In this document: positions 7,021-16,170 of the stretch, one piece after another
Layout: every line of letters starts with the position of its first letter
Position numbering within the stretch: position 1 is the first letter of the stretch
Source: Euryarchaeota archaeon UBA53
Lineage (GTDB): Archaea; Thermoplasmatota; Poseidoniia; Poseidoniales; Poseidoniaceae
Direction: 5' to 3'
Assembly (NCBI GenBank): GCA_002507425.1
Contig: DAZU01000011.1
Span: 1 to 17,103 of the forward strand
DNA length: 17,103 bases
Notes under the pieces: model-generated
Seen by the model: only the letters and a program-made list of their open reading frames with translations
Database searches by the model: none
What the model was told of the DNA's origin: nothing
Position numbers and translations under genes: made by a program

Positions 7021-7060
7021 TAGGCGAATGTCTGAAGTGCTTAGACGTCGTCCCACGAAT

Positions 7061-10000
7061 ATGGCGAGGGAAAAAGTTGCGATTTTTTTAGTTGCAATCT
7101 TCTGTTGCATGTCATATTTACCAATGGCAAAATCCTCACCAAATAAGGAAGTTGATGTTGATATCGGTTTAGGTCCGAATGGGATGTCAGACCGATATAG
7201 TGTCAATGTTCCTGACGGGGATGTAGTTTCTGATATCAGTCTAAGATTACTTGAAAATGTTTGGCCCGTAAACGAAGTTTTGACTCTGCAAGATAAGTTG
7301 GATTGGTCAACAGGATACAGCATGGACGGCATTGATTACAATTCGTCAGGATTACGAGTAATACCAATGAGCTATGATTGGGACTTTGAAGGGACCACAC
7401 AAGGCTGGAATCTTGACCCGCAAGGAGGATGGTCACATGGGTATGATAACACCTTAGGTTCTGTATCCGGGGTCAATTCGGGAGCATTTGCGATTTATAC
7501 ATACAACGGAGATTACCCGAATTATATGGGGGGTCCTTTCTGGGCTACTTCTCCTGTTATTGACTGTTCAGCATGCTCTGGTAACTGGGATCTAAAATTC
7601 TGGAAGAGATTGGGTGTAGAATCACATACTTACGACAAAGCATATGTCTCTGTAAAAAACGGAAATAACTGGGTAAACATTTACTCAAATCCGTATACTT
7701 CGATAAATGATAATTCATATGTGCAGTCAACTTATGATGTAAGCACATACATCAATGGAAATTCTGCATTTCAGGTCAGATTTGGTTTAGGACCAACAGA
7801 TGTTTCACAAACTTACACTGGATGGAATGTTGATGATATAACCCTTGAACCTAGAGGAAACACAGGAAACGGAATGGCAAATTGGACTAGCGAGTCATTC
7901 GGCCCTGAAGGAGTAATGAAAACTAATCATGGTATGATGTCAATTGATGCAACAATTACTCAAGGGTCTTTAGTCAGGTGGTCTCTAATCGATGCAAATG
8001 ATGGCCTAGCAATCCCAGGATTTACCGATAGAGAAGATATGCAAGTAGACCTCTCAGTTATCGATGAAACAACCTATCCAAGTTTACGATTGAAAATAAC
8101 AATGGAATCCACTGGCGATTCGCCAGTAATTAATTCAATTAAATTAGGAGGGGGACTAATCGAATCGTTTAGTGCTGACCCAAGCGAACGTGGTTGGAGT
8201 GGCTTTACATCACATTCAAACGGAGTGGTCAGTGGAACCAATTCCCTATTCTCTCCGGAATGGAGATTCATCAACCCTTTCAGTGGACTAAATATGGATT
8301 ATGTCTCGACAGGTTCTGGAATTTTTCAAGCCTGCTTTGTTAAATCGAGTGAATGTACTTCTTCAAATTGGATTGATATTCCATCAGATGGAAAATACAA
8401 TTTGGAATATTCAAGTGTTTATTTGAAATTAAGGTGGCAAGGGACAGGTTCCTACACTTTTGATAAAGTATCCGTAGACTTACTGAGACAGTCTTCACCA
8501 GAGAATGCGAGGATTGACGTTGGACTTGATGGAGTTAATGAATGGGCATTTGAACACGAAAACATCGGACCATGGGGAATACAAAATTTATTTGATAACG
8601 CTAGAGAAAGTGTACAAACAAACCTAAGTTCGGAAGTTCCCGAATCATTGAATATTTATTTCCCATATTCGCCAAATATTTCGAACAATATCAACGGTGG
8701 TTCAAATTACCAGTCAGTTGCTTCAATGTCATTTACTCTTACCCCTGTGAGTTATCCAATGGCTAATGTTGAATTATCTGTTATTGTTGATGAACACAAA
8801 CTACTGGACTATAATATCGGTCTATTATCCGAACCCACCACAGTCACTCTTTCAGACTCACAGATGAGCGATTTGATAACTTCAATTAGTAATCGATCGG
8901 GAGATATTAAAATCCTTGGAGATTTGTTTGGTCACAAATTACAGATATTAGTGAAATCAACAATGGATGGGTCAATAATTGCTTCAGGTCTATCTATTCC
9001 CTATCGGTATGAAGCACAAATTTCCGGAGAAGAATCAAAAGACCTAGTTTCATCTATCAATGCACAGCTCGCTGTGACATCGCCGCAGTCAGGTAGTCGA
9101 GAGGTCGCCATACCTGTCGTTATGGATAAACCCGGCAGCATTGCAATACACGAATATGCGATTGAAACAGTACAATCTCCCCTACCGGTGAGAATCCATA
9201 TGACTAACCATACTGACACGCTGGTAGCCGGTGATGATTACTATGAGTTTAGTTCTGTTTTCGATTTATCAAATTTACAGGTTAGCGATGCCCAATCGCA
9301 CTTTGAAGAATTCGCATGGTCATCTGCGTTTGTTTTAATCGGTAGTCATTGGACAAGGTCGAGCATTTGTTCACTGCCGTCGCAAACATGTTCGACTGAA
9401 AGTGGTATAATAATGGAAAAATTCGAATACGAGTTTAATGGGTCTCAAGTAATTTTTTACCATCGTGTACAAATCTCATTGAGCTGGCCGGAAGAAGAAG
9501 CTTTGATAATCTCAAGTTCAATCAACATGGAGGGCATATCTTCTCAACCACTTCAATTAAGATTTGGTTCAGGTTGGAATATGGGTGTTGAACGCGATAT
9601 TGATGTTTTAGATTGGTATTTATCCTTCTCGGATGATGCGAGATCTGATTGGAATGCTAGATATTTTGATCCAATAAATTCAGGAATAGTCAAAGTAAAA
9701 CTTGCATTTGAAAATCTTGAAGACTCACCTCGTTCATCATCTTTGGAGATAAAATTACATCTTAATGGAGTCGAAGTGGATTCTACTCAGAAAATTGTTG
9801 ACGGTTTGGCAACCCTCGCATTCACTCCTGAATTGTCAGCCCAATCAATTGACATTTCAGTTGATGTAATAGGATTATATGGTCAGAATATCAATTGGAA
9901 AGTTCCTGACCATTCGACCTTTGAATTGGATGATGTATCACCGATGTTACTCAGTAGCAATGTCAATACCCTTGACCATAGAAACAACAACCAACCAATT

Positions 10001-11869
10001 CCATTAGTTTTCGAAGTAGGCGATAGACCTGCTTTACCGCGTCATGCAAAACTGCATATCAACTCTACTTGGGGCGGACACGAGCAAATTGATCTTAATC
10101 TGCCAGAAAATCTAAACAATTCTCAAGGAGAGTATTCCACTTTAATCGACTTGAGTGAATCAGAAATTGGTGATTCTTTTTCAGGTTGGCTGGAAATTTT
10201 CGATCCTGCTGGTCATAGCCTAGTGGGATCCGGATCCGAGAATCAACCACTTTTCATAATTCAACTTGGACCTGATGGTTCACCGAGTTTGGTTGAGGGT
10301 GGTATAGAGTCAACCAACTTGGATTCATGGCTACATCCTGGACAAAATTATTCTTTGAAGATTCCAATACACGACGTCAACGGATATGGCGATATTCATC
10401 AGATACGGGTTGACATGTCAGCGGAATCTAATGAAAATATGACAATAATTTGGTCGCACCAAAATGGCTGTATTTCCTCTCAGCCAACAATTATCTTGAT
10501 CGATTGCATTATTGACCCAAATACCCATCATTTCGATGAGTATTTCAATCTAGACGTGTCGTTTTCTTTTGGATGGGATTTTAATCCTGATTCATCGATT
10601 GAGAGGAGTATCATGATCACCTCATTGGATGATTCTGGTCAGTCATTTAGTAGCGATACAGGTTTAGTTTGGAGATACTCAAGTGAAATTGAGATCGATA
10701 CAGAAAGCGTAAAATTCGATGCATCTTCAGCATATTTGGCACCAGGTGATAATTGTCTACTAGTCGCTGACGTTGTGTGGAGTAAAGGAAAACAGCCTGT
10801 CAATACAACACTCGAGATTATGGCAGAAATAAATGAATCAACCCAGTATGGCAATTCGAATGGAGGAATTGCAACAATTAATCTTTCAGCTCCAAATAAA
10901 ACCGGGATTCATGAGATAACTCTAGATATTATCAATCTCCCTGTGGGAGGAATTGATAGAACAAATTCGCAGGTTATTGTGGCTTGGATGGTGGTTGATG
11001 GTGTAGAACCTAGAGTAAGCCAATTTTTGTCTCCCAATCCTGCTAATGAGGTTGAAGAAAGGGACTGGGAAAATCTGATGTTCCAAATACTTGTAAACGA
11101 AAGTCAGGGACTTGATATCGAATCTTTAAAATTACAATGGCTATTATTACCACACGGAATTCTCATCCCTGATTTAGCATTATTGTCTGGAAATGAATCT
11201 CTAAATTTGATTGCAGGAACTGGTGCAGGAATTTCAATTCCATTGTCCGCCACTCTTAACATTGATTCCAAGATACCAGAAATAAGTAGGGATAGTTCAT
11301 GGGATCTATGGGTTTGGGTTGAAGGTCAAGACCTTGCAGGTCATGAAATAGAATCGAATCAAAACAGTCGTTCGAGTCCGCTGGCAATCTTAAAATTAGC
11401 AAGTCGAGAAGCGGAATTAAGTGTAGATTCAAGTGACATTATTCTCTCAAGTAGATACTTGAATGTTGATGAATCTACAACGATTAACGTGACAGTTAGT
11501 AATTCTGGACAGGTGTCCGGAACAACAGCGATTAGCGTTGAAGTTATCGAAGACGGAAATAAAAGAAGACTATTAGAATCAACCGTAATTAATGTCCCTG
11601 CTCAATCATCTGTGTCGTTTAGTGTAAAATGGATACCGAACACAGCTGGCGCATCATGGATAGAGGTTTCAACACCTAGCGGTATATTTGAAAGGACTAG
11701 TCCGGTTCAAGTCGATGACATAGAATCTAATAATGTGGTAGATGGCTTTGAGGGTGCTGATAAAGCAATGGTCACAGGATTCGGAATCATAATATTCCTG
11801 ATGGTAGGACTTCTTGGGTATCTTTTAATTTCCGTAAAACCCGACGACGAAATTGAAAATCCTGAGTAG
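7061..11869 (+). CDS. Giant secreted surface protein with jelly-roll and CARDB-like domains and a C-terminal membrane anchor
   Basis: The 1602-aa protein begins with a Sec-type signal: MAREK, a hydrophobic stretch VAIFLVAIFCCMSYLPMA, and a likely cleavage near AKSS. Residues about 105-263 resemble a MAM/ConA-like jelly-roll module, opening with YDWDFEGTTQGW and closing with the typical GWNVDDITLE. The middle is a long series of beta-rich, Asn/Ser/Asp-rich segments with many N-glycosylation sequons and no recognised enzyme motif. A CARDB-like Ig domain (about 1463-1549) contains TTINVTVSNSGQVSGT. It precedes one membrane helix (about 1568-1592) and an acidic cytoplasmic tail. This suggests an envelope adhesin or a carbohydrate-binding surface protein. 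The start is placed at 7061 because the predicted transcript start (about 7040) lies downstream of the other candidate, ATG 7028. The open frame reaching back to 6740 only mirrors rpiA. Confidence 0.85.
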   Translation: MAREKVAIFLVAIFCCMSYLPMAKSSPNKEVDVDIGLGPNGMSDRYSVNVPDGDVVSDISLRLLENVWPVNEVLTLQDKLDWSTGYSMDGIDYNSSGLRVIPMSYDWDFEGTTQGWNLDPQGGWSHGYDNTLGSVSGVNSGAFAIYTYNGDYPNYMGGPFWATSPVIDCSACSGNWDLKFWKRLGVESHTYDKAYVSVKNGNNWVNIYSNPYTSINDNSYVQSTYDVSTYINGNSAFQVRFGLGPTDVSQTYTGWNVDDITLEPRGNTGNGMANWTSESFGPEGVMKTNHGMMSIDATITQGSLVRWSLIDANDGLAIPGFTDREDMQVDLSVIDETTYPSLRLKITMESTGDSPVINSIKLGGGLIESFSADPSERGWSGFTSHSNGVVSGTNSLFSPEWRFINPFSGLNMDYVSTGSGIFQACFVKSSECTSSNWIDIPSDGKYNLEYSSVYLKLRWQGTGSYTFDKVSVDLLRQSSPENARIDVGLDGVNEWAFEHENIGPWGIQNLFDNARESVQTNLSSEVPESLNIYFPYSPNISNNINGGSNYQSVASMSFTLTPVSYPMANVELSVIVDEHKLLDYNIGLLSEPTTVTLSDSQMSDLITSISNRSGDIKILGDLFGHKLQILVKSTMDGSIIASGLSIPYRYEAQISGEESKDLVSSINAQLAVTSPQSGSREVAIPVVMDKPGSIAIHEYAIETVQSPLPVRIHMTNHTDTLVAGDDYYEFSSVFDLSNLQVSDAQSHFEEFAWSSAFVLIGSHWTRSSICSLPSQTCSTESGIIMEKFEYEFNGSQVIFYHRVQISLSWPEEEALIISSSINMEGISSQPLQLRFGSGWNMGVERDIDVLDWYLSFSDDARSDWNARYFDPINSGIVKVKLAFENLEDSPRSSSLEIKLHLNGVEVDSTQKIVDGLATLAFTPELSAQSIDISVDVIGLYGQNINWKVPDHSTFELDDVSPMLLSSNVNTLDHRNNNQPIPLVFEVGDRPALPRHAKLHINSTWGGHEQIDLNLPENLNNSQGEYSTLIDLSESEIGDSFSGWLEIFDPAGHSLVGSGSENQPLFIIQLGPDGSPSLVEGGIESTNLDSWLHPGQNYSLKIPIHDVNGYGDIHQIRVDMSAESNENMTIIWSHQNGCISSQPTIILIDCIIDPNTHHFDEYFNLDVSFSFGWDFNPDSSIERSIMITSLDDSGQSFSSDTGLVWRYSSEIEIDTESVKFDASSAYLAPGDNCLLVADVVWSKGKQPVNTTLEIMAEINESTQYGNSNGGIATINLSAPNKTGIHEITLDIINLPVGGIDRTNSQVIVAWMVVDGVEPRVSQFLSPNPANEVEERDWENLMFQILVNESQGLDIESLKLQWLLLPHGILIPDLALLSGNESLNLIAGTGAGISIPLSATLNIDSKIPEISRDSSWDLWVWVEGQDLAGHEIESNQNSRSSPLAILKLASREAELSVDSSDIILSSRYLNVDESTTINVTVSNSGQVSGTTAISVEVIEDGNKRRLLESTVINVPAQSSVSFSVKWIPNTAGASWIEVSTPSGIFERTSPVQVDDIESNNVVDGFEGADKAMVTGFGIIIFLMVGLLGYLLISVKPDDEIENPE

Positions 11870-11919
11870 TTGTTTCAAGTATCAATGAATTGAAATGGTA
11901 AGAGTTTTCCCCTGTGATT

Positions 11920-12222
11920 GGAGGATGCAGGAGGACTGCTGACAGACTTCGAGTCTGAGGAAAGTCCCCTCTCCAAAGTGCGAGTGGTCGACATAAGTTG
12001 AGATACAGAAATGAATCGGTCAATGGTGCAGAAACGAACGATATGTGGTGTGTACAATGAATCCGAAGGGACGAGATTGCCACAATGTCGGTGAGACGAG
12101 CAACCCCACTGGAGCAAGTCCAAACAGTCCCGTTAAGGCTGCACGCTCAGGGACAGGTAGGATGCTTAGTTGAATGCAGTCACCGAAAGGGAACAGAAAG
12201 GGGCTTACTCCCTGCATTCTCC
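11920..12222 (+). ncRNA. rnpB: RNase P RNA
   Basis: The 303-nt RNA is the catalytic subunit of RNase P, which trims tRNA 5' leaders. The ends pair as helix P1, GGAGGATGCAGG at the 5' side with CCTGCATTCTCC at the 3' side. Conserved region I is GAGGAAAGTCC (11957-11967), and its P4 partner is in ACAGAAAGGGGCTTAC near 12193-12208. The internal segment CCCCACTGGAGCAAGTCCAA matches the universally conserved specificity-domain core. The features fit the ancestral class A shape found in most euryarchaea. It starts 50 nt after the surface-protein stop without an obvious TATA box at the expected distance, so read-through transcription is possible. Short open frames inside it are not genes. Confidence 0.93.
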
Positions 12223-12265
12223 ACTTATTCTAATACATTTGTTGCTCAAAAATTTCAACTGTTAT

Positions 12266-15094
12266 TTACTCAATAATTGCGTCAACAGGTTTCATGTTTT
12301 CATCAGCGAGAACAACGCCTTCTCCGAAATCAATGAAAGCCGGTTCTCCTTTTAGCATTCCTTTGAAAACTTGTTCTGCTGTTATACATGCAGGTAGAAG
12401 AAACACGCTTGTCAAGAATGCGAAACTAATCAATAGCATCATCAAAATGAAGAAATTAACCAAACCAGGGAATGCTACGAAGAATCCCGCACCCAACCCT
12501 GCCACGGTTGTTGCTGTTGTTTCGAAAATAGTTTGGCCAGTTTTTTCCACTGCTTTGGTCATCCCTATTGCCGTTTCTCCCTCCTCTTGTATCCTGTGCA
12601 TGACGTGTATGGCATCATCAACACCTATTCCAAAAACAATAGTACCTATCATCGCTGTGAAAATATTAACATTCACATCACCCGAACTCATCAATAGTGG
12701 CTGCCAAATTATTATTGTAGCAACGGGTATCATTGTCAGAACACCCAACCGGAATGATCTGAAAACGAAGCATAGCACAATTGTTAGTATCAAAAGGGTA
12801 AGCATTGTTGTGTAACTTTGTGTCTCGTGAATCCCTTCATTGATATCAAGGCTAACAGGCAAGCCTCCGGTTAACGGAGACACTCGGATTCCAGGTTCAT
12901 CCATATCTTCGCTTAACTTGACATCAATATCGTCCCTCAATAGACTTGCATTATCAAGATTCATATAGGGTTGCGTGACGTAAACTAAAGCTTTACTTCC
13001 TTCCTCATTGCTTAACATCCACTGAACTTCTTTTGAGAGGGTATCATATGCAACATTGACCATGTCTTTACGAAGATGCTCCCTTCCTTTACCATCGGTC
13101 GAAGTTACATCTAGCGCCACCCAAGCTGCACAACTTGGTTCATTGGATTCCCAGCATTCGTCATGTAATAAATCCCACAAGGAACCTTCATACAATGACA
13201 ACCCTGTCGTTGGCTCTGTTAGTGATACGGGAATTGCCTCTAAGAATGTGATTAAGCTGGTAGTATTGGTTTCTGGGACGTCAGCAAGTTTATTCTCAAC
13301 TGCGTCCATAGCGTCAAGAACCTCCAATGACCTTATTTTCATATCTTGATCATTGACGTGGTTAGAGGCATCAAAAATGAATAATGATGTTTGTCCGCCA
13401 GAAAATGTGCGAGAGTATTCCACCATTGCTTCCATTGATGGTATGTTGTCAGGAGTCTGGTCTGAACCTGTAATAGGTTTGTCTAATTCATCAAGGTTTG
13501 TTAACCCTGCAAGAGTGATAAGCACAGCGATTATGATTATAATTGCAAAATTTTTCACAGGGAATCGAGAAATAGTCCCCCATGCAGGTGGATTGGTTCT
13601 TTTATTGAATTTTAATAGCCAAATAAGAACCGGGACTAGAATCATTGAGAATACTAAAGTTGCAATAATTCCAGCAACTAAAGTCATTCCAACAGATCGT
13701 ATGGGTATTATAGAAACAATATTTGGTAAAATTAAGACTGAGAATCCAATTACGGTAGTTGCAGCGGATATCAGAACTGCAACACCTGTTGTTCTCGACA
13801 TTTCCATAACACACGATCTATAAAATTCAGGATCCCACATGTCAGGTATTTCCTTCAAATTTTGACCTTTTCTTCTTCGAATATCATTCTCCTCAACAGC
13901 CTTATCGATACGTTTCCGGCGAACCTCCTCAATTCTGTTAACCATGTGTAAAGCGTAATCAACACCCAAACCAATCAAGATAGGGAAGGTCGCAATTATC
14001 ATAGGAGTTAGTGTCATTTTCAGCAAAACTGATGCTCCAAAGGTGACAGCTAATGCCATAACGATAGGAGTTCCTGATATTATTACTACTTTCCATGATC
14101 TATGTAGTAGGGTGATTATTAGAACAGTTAAGAAAAGGGAAATAGGCATCATGTTTAGTAAGTCAAGGTATATCGCATCTGATACGTCTTCAAGTATCTT
14201 GGATAACCCAGTTTGTGTCATTACTGTCATTCGATATTCAGAAGGCCTGTTGTCGGTTGAAATTATGTCGTCAACGTGGGCAAAGAATTCTTTGTAATCA
14301 CTCCAAAACCCAGTTTCATTAATTTGATTGGCAGATATTATACCAACAAGTATCGCAGTTGTATCCCAAATACCGTCATCATTGGTATCTTTGACGAGGC
14401 TGTTTAGAGAACCATTGGACTGGTTGATGATTTCATCTATGCGCTGTTGTTCGTTAGGAATGGCATACAACCCACCGTCTCCACCTGGAACCTGCGCCAA
14501 AGCGTTGCAATCGATTAGTTCGGCTGTTAACCTTTCACCTGGGTTATTACACATTGCTGCGTTAAATCTACCATCACTCGAATTGATTTCTTTGATTATT
14601 TGTGCGACCGAAATAATCCATAATACACCATCTTCTTTACCATGGTCTTCTTTATTCCAATCAAGCCCTCTCTTTTTCTGATTGTTTGCACGATTCTCAT
14701 CGTCTCCTTCAACCCAAGAAATCTCGTGTAAAATATCTACATTGGTTATATTATATTCTTGGCCAAAGAAATCTGGATCCTCTGCATTTGGAGACTTGAT
14801 GTAGATGAAACCTACATCAGTTGACCACTCTTCACGGACTTCTAGCAGTAAATCCGTAGACTCCGCTCCCTCTGGTAGAAATACTTCGACATCATCTACA
14901 ATTTGGTCTTGAAAATTTGTTCCGATATTTCCCATCCATAACGATACAATAACCAACATGAAAAGAGTAGTCTTAGGTTGGGACAGAACTTGTGTGTAGG
15001 CGGAGTCGAGTGTGGAATCAGTTTTTTCTCGTATGGTCTGCGAGATGGAAAGAAAGCGCTCCTTGTAATCCCGCATGTAGATACGCATGTGCAT
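12266..15094 (-). CDS. MMPL/RND-superfamily transporter (12 membrane helices)
   Basis: The 942-aa protein is an internal duplication typical of RND/MMPL exporters. Helix 1 (about 43-60) is followed by a large extracytoplasmic loop (about 61-305), then helices 2-6 (about 311-495). Helix 7 (about 515-530) is followed by a second loop (about 535-758) and helices 8-12 (about 762-905). The paired motifs GVDYALHMVNRI (377-388) and GVDDAIHVMHRI (824-835) carry the acidic residues used for proton-driven transport in this family. The first loop holds DTNDDGIWD (236-244), a DxNxDGxxD calcium-loop pattern, and the soluble loops contain four to five cysteines. The substrate is unknown; lipids, isoprenoids and glycolipids are family precedents. 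The gene starts 34 nt after the glycosyltransferase stop, so an operon is likely. ATGs at residues 3 and 7 are possible alternative starts. Confidence 0.9.
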   Translation of the reverse strand: MHMRIYMRDYKERFLSISQTIREKTDSTLDSAYTQVLSQPKTTLFMLVIVSLWMGNIGTNFQDQIVDDVEVFLPEGAESTDLLLEVREEWSTDVGFIYIKSPNAEDPDFFGQEYNITNVDILHEISWVEGDDENRANNQKKRGLDWNKEDHGKEDGVLWIISVAQIIKEINSSDGRFNAAMCNNPGERLTAELIDCNALAQVPGGDGGLYAIPNEQQRIDEIINQSNGSLNSLVKDTNDDGIWDTTAILVGIISANQINETGFWSDYKEFFAHVDDIISTDNRPSEYRMTVMTQTGLSKILEDVSDAIYLDLLNMMPISLFLTVLIITLLHRSWKVVIISGTPIVMALAVTFGASVLLKMTLTPMIIATFPILIGLGVDYALHMVNRIEEVRRKRIDKAVEENDIRRRKGQNLKEIPDMWDPEFYRSCVMEMSRTTGVAVLISAATTVIGFSVLILPNIVSIIPIRSVGMTLVAGIIATLVFSMILVPVLIWLLKFNKRTNPPAWGTISRFPVKNFAIIIIIAVLITLAGLTNLDELDKPITGSDQTPDNIPSMEAMVEYSRTFSGGQTSLFIFDASNHVNDQDMKIRSLEVLDAMDAVENKLADVPETNTTSLITFLEAIPVSLTEPTTGLSLYEGSLWDLLHDECWESNEPSCAAWVALDVTSTDGKGREHLRKDMVNVAYDTLSKEVQWMLSNEEGSKALVYVTQPYMNLDNASLLRDDIDVKLSEDMDEPGIRVSPLTGGLPVSLDINEGIHETQSYTTMLTLLILTIVLCFVFRSFRLGVLTMIPVATIIIWQPLLMSSGDVNVNIFTAMIGTIVFGIGVDDAIHVMHRIQEEGETAIGMTKAVEKTGQTIFETTATTVAGLGAGFFVAFPGLVNFFILMMLLISFAFLTSVFLLPACITAEQVFKGMLKGEPAFIDFGEGVVLADENMKPVDAIIE

Positions 15095-15128
15095 TCAACC
15101 CATGAAGGCTGTGTTACTTCGATTTATG

Positions 15129-16061
15129 TTATGCAAGTCCGAACTCTTTAATCAATAAATGCCGCAAGAAGTTTCGAGCAGATTGCAAAACAAGTCCTGT
15201 TGCCATCATTGCAAGCCCTAATACGCCAACCCAAATCGCTGTTAACCCTGGTCCGACCAAGGCGTCAACAGAATCTGAAATCCCATTTACAGCGTTTAAT
15301 GCCATAGCAGCTCCTGCTGCAAAAAGCCCGAAACCCGGAAGACCTAGAACTAATAGAGGCTTCTTTTGTGATAGTGTAAGCAATGCCCATGTTAAGACTG
15401 TAAACCCATGAGAAAGTGCTGTAAAATTACTTCCCTTGGGCACGTCGTAGCGTATCATAGTCGGCACTTCGGTGATAGTCAGCCGCTTTTCATGTGCATC
15501 TTCTAACATCTCTAGCGACAACTCCATTCCCTCTGAATCGAATCTAAGTCTTTCGATTGCTAGTTTAGAGAATGCGCGATAACCTGACTGAGTATCTCTG
15601 ATTTTCAGATCACTAGATAGATTAGAAGCCGCAGTAATGACTTTTATTCCAAGCCTTCGGTAAGCCGGCATATCTTCACTACCACCATCATCAACAAAGC
15701 GACTACCTATCACGAAATCTGCATCACCCGATTTTATTGGCTCAAGCAGTTTTGGAATGTCAGAAGGTTCATGTTGGCCGTCACTATCTAGAATTATTAA
15801 ACAGTCAGCATTGAGCTCTCTAGCTTTAGCAAAGAGAGATTTCAGGGCTCCTCCATAGCCTCTGTTTGCTCTGTGTCTGTGAACAATGGCACCGCATGCT
15901 TCTGCAATTCTAGCACTCGAGTCTGATGATCCATCATCGACACAAATTACCGTATCTACATACCCTTTTACTTGAGTTACCACAGTTCCTATGGTCTCTT
16001 CTTCGTTGTATATGGGTAGACCAGCAACGATTTTCTTCAAATCGTTACTTCGTGGTTCCAT
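15129..16061 (-). CDS. DPM1-like family 2 glycosyltransferase with two C-terminal membrane helices
   Basis: The 310-aa enzyme probably moves a sugar from a nucleotide donor to polyprenyl (dolichyl) phosphate at the inner face of the membrane. The GT-A domain shows GLPIYNEEETIG (14-25), the nucleotide-binding VDDGSSDSS (41-49), the metal-binding LDSDGQHEP (91-99), GSRFVDDG (119-126) and DTQSGYRAF (156-164). Helices at about 235-256 and 270-292 anchor it. All active-site motifs are intact, unlike the related protein at 543-1367. It probably heads an operon with the MMPL transporter downstream, which suggests that the sugar-lipid product is used in envelope assembly or flipped or exported there; this is inference. 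The likely TATA box lies 27 nt before the ATG inside an inverted repeat. Confidence 0.9.
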   Translation of the reverse strand: MEPRSNDLKKIVAGLPIYNEEETIGTVVTQVKGYVDTVICVDDGSSDSSARIAEACGAIVHRHRANRGYGGALKSLFAKARELNADCLIILDSDGQHEPSDIPKLLEPIKSGDADFVIGSRFVDDGGSEDMPAYRRLGIKVITAASNLSSDLKIRDTQSGYRAFSKLAIERLRFDSEGMELSLEMLEDAHEKRLTITEVPTMIRYDVPKGSNFTALSHGFTVLTWALLTLSQKKPLLVLGLPGFGLFAAGAAMALNAVNGISDSVDALVGPGLTAIWVGVLGLAMMATGLVLQSARNFLRHLLIKEFGLA

Positions 16062-16070
16062 GTTTAAAAC

Positions 16071-16103
16071 TAGCCGAAGCGTCCAATATATGTCATTCGG
16101 CTA
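16071..16103 (-). promoter_or_regulatory. Glycosyltransferase promoter: TATA box inside an inverted repeat
   Basis: On the minus strand CATATATT (16085-16092) is centred about 27 nt before the ATG at 16061, the leaderless position. It is framed by perfect 8-bp arms, TAGCCGAA (16071-16078) and TTCGGCTA (16096-16103), 17 nt apart. The repeat midpoint (16087) coincides with the TATA centre. A protein dimer bound here could block or recruit TBP. A second TATA-like string, ATAAATATA, lies just upstream. Confidence 0.45.
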
Positions 16104-16134
16104 TATTTATCACAAATGGTGTGTTTGTTGGGAA

Positions 16135-16164
16135 CAAAACCCGCCCAAATTCGGGCGGGTTTTG
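16135..16164 (-). terminator. Perfect 12-bp hairpin, likely terminator of the small gene
   Basis: CAAAACCCGCCC and GGGCGGGTTTTG form a fully complementary stem around a 6-nt loop, starting 6 nt after the TAA stop of the minus-strand small gene. Read on the minus strand the stem ends in GGGTTTTG, so the T tract lies inside the stem, followed by TTCCC. It resembles a bacterial intrinsic terminator more than the simple T-runs common in archaea. It also insulates the downstream glycosyltransferase promoter. Confidence 0.65.
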
Positions 16165-16170
16165 AACAGT

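Noticed and set aside
6740..7060. In-frame extension of the giant surface protein back to 6740 (over 100 extra residues)
   Set aside because: It runs antisense through the 5' half of rpiA, lacks a signal peptide at its start and has no promoter there. A proper signal sequence begins at 7061.
10228..10239. Perfect 12-bp palindrome GGATCCGGATCC inside the surface protein gene
   Set aside because: It is two adjacent 6-bp palindromes in coding sequence, with no sign of regulatory function.
12085..12355. Short open frames on both strands around the RNase P RNA
   Set aside because: They lie inside or across the structured rnpB gene or the end of the transporter gene and have no protein-like features.
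12294..13823. Long open frames (173 and 156 codons) opposite the transporter gene
   Set aside because: They are antisense to clear MMPL membrane segments, and the translations mirror hydrophobic codons.
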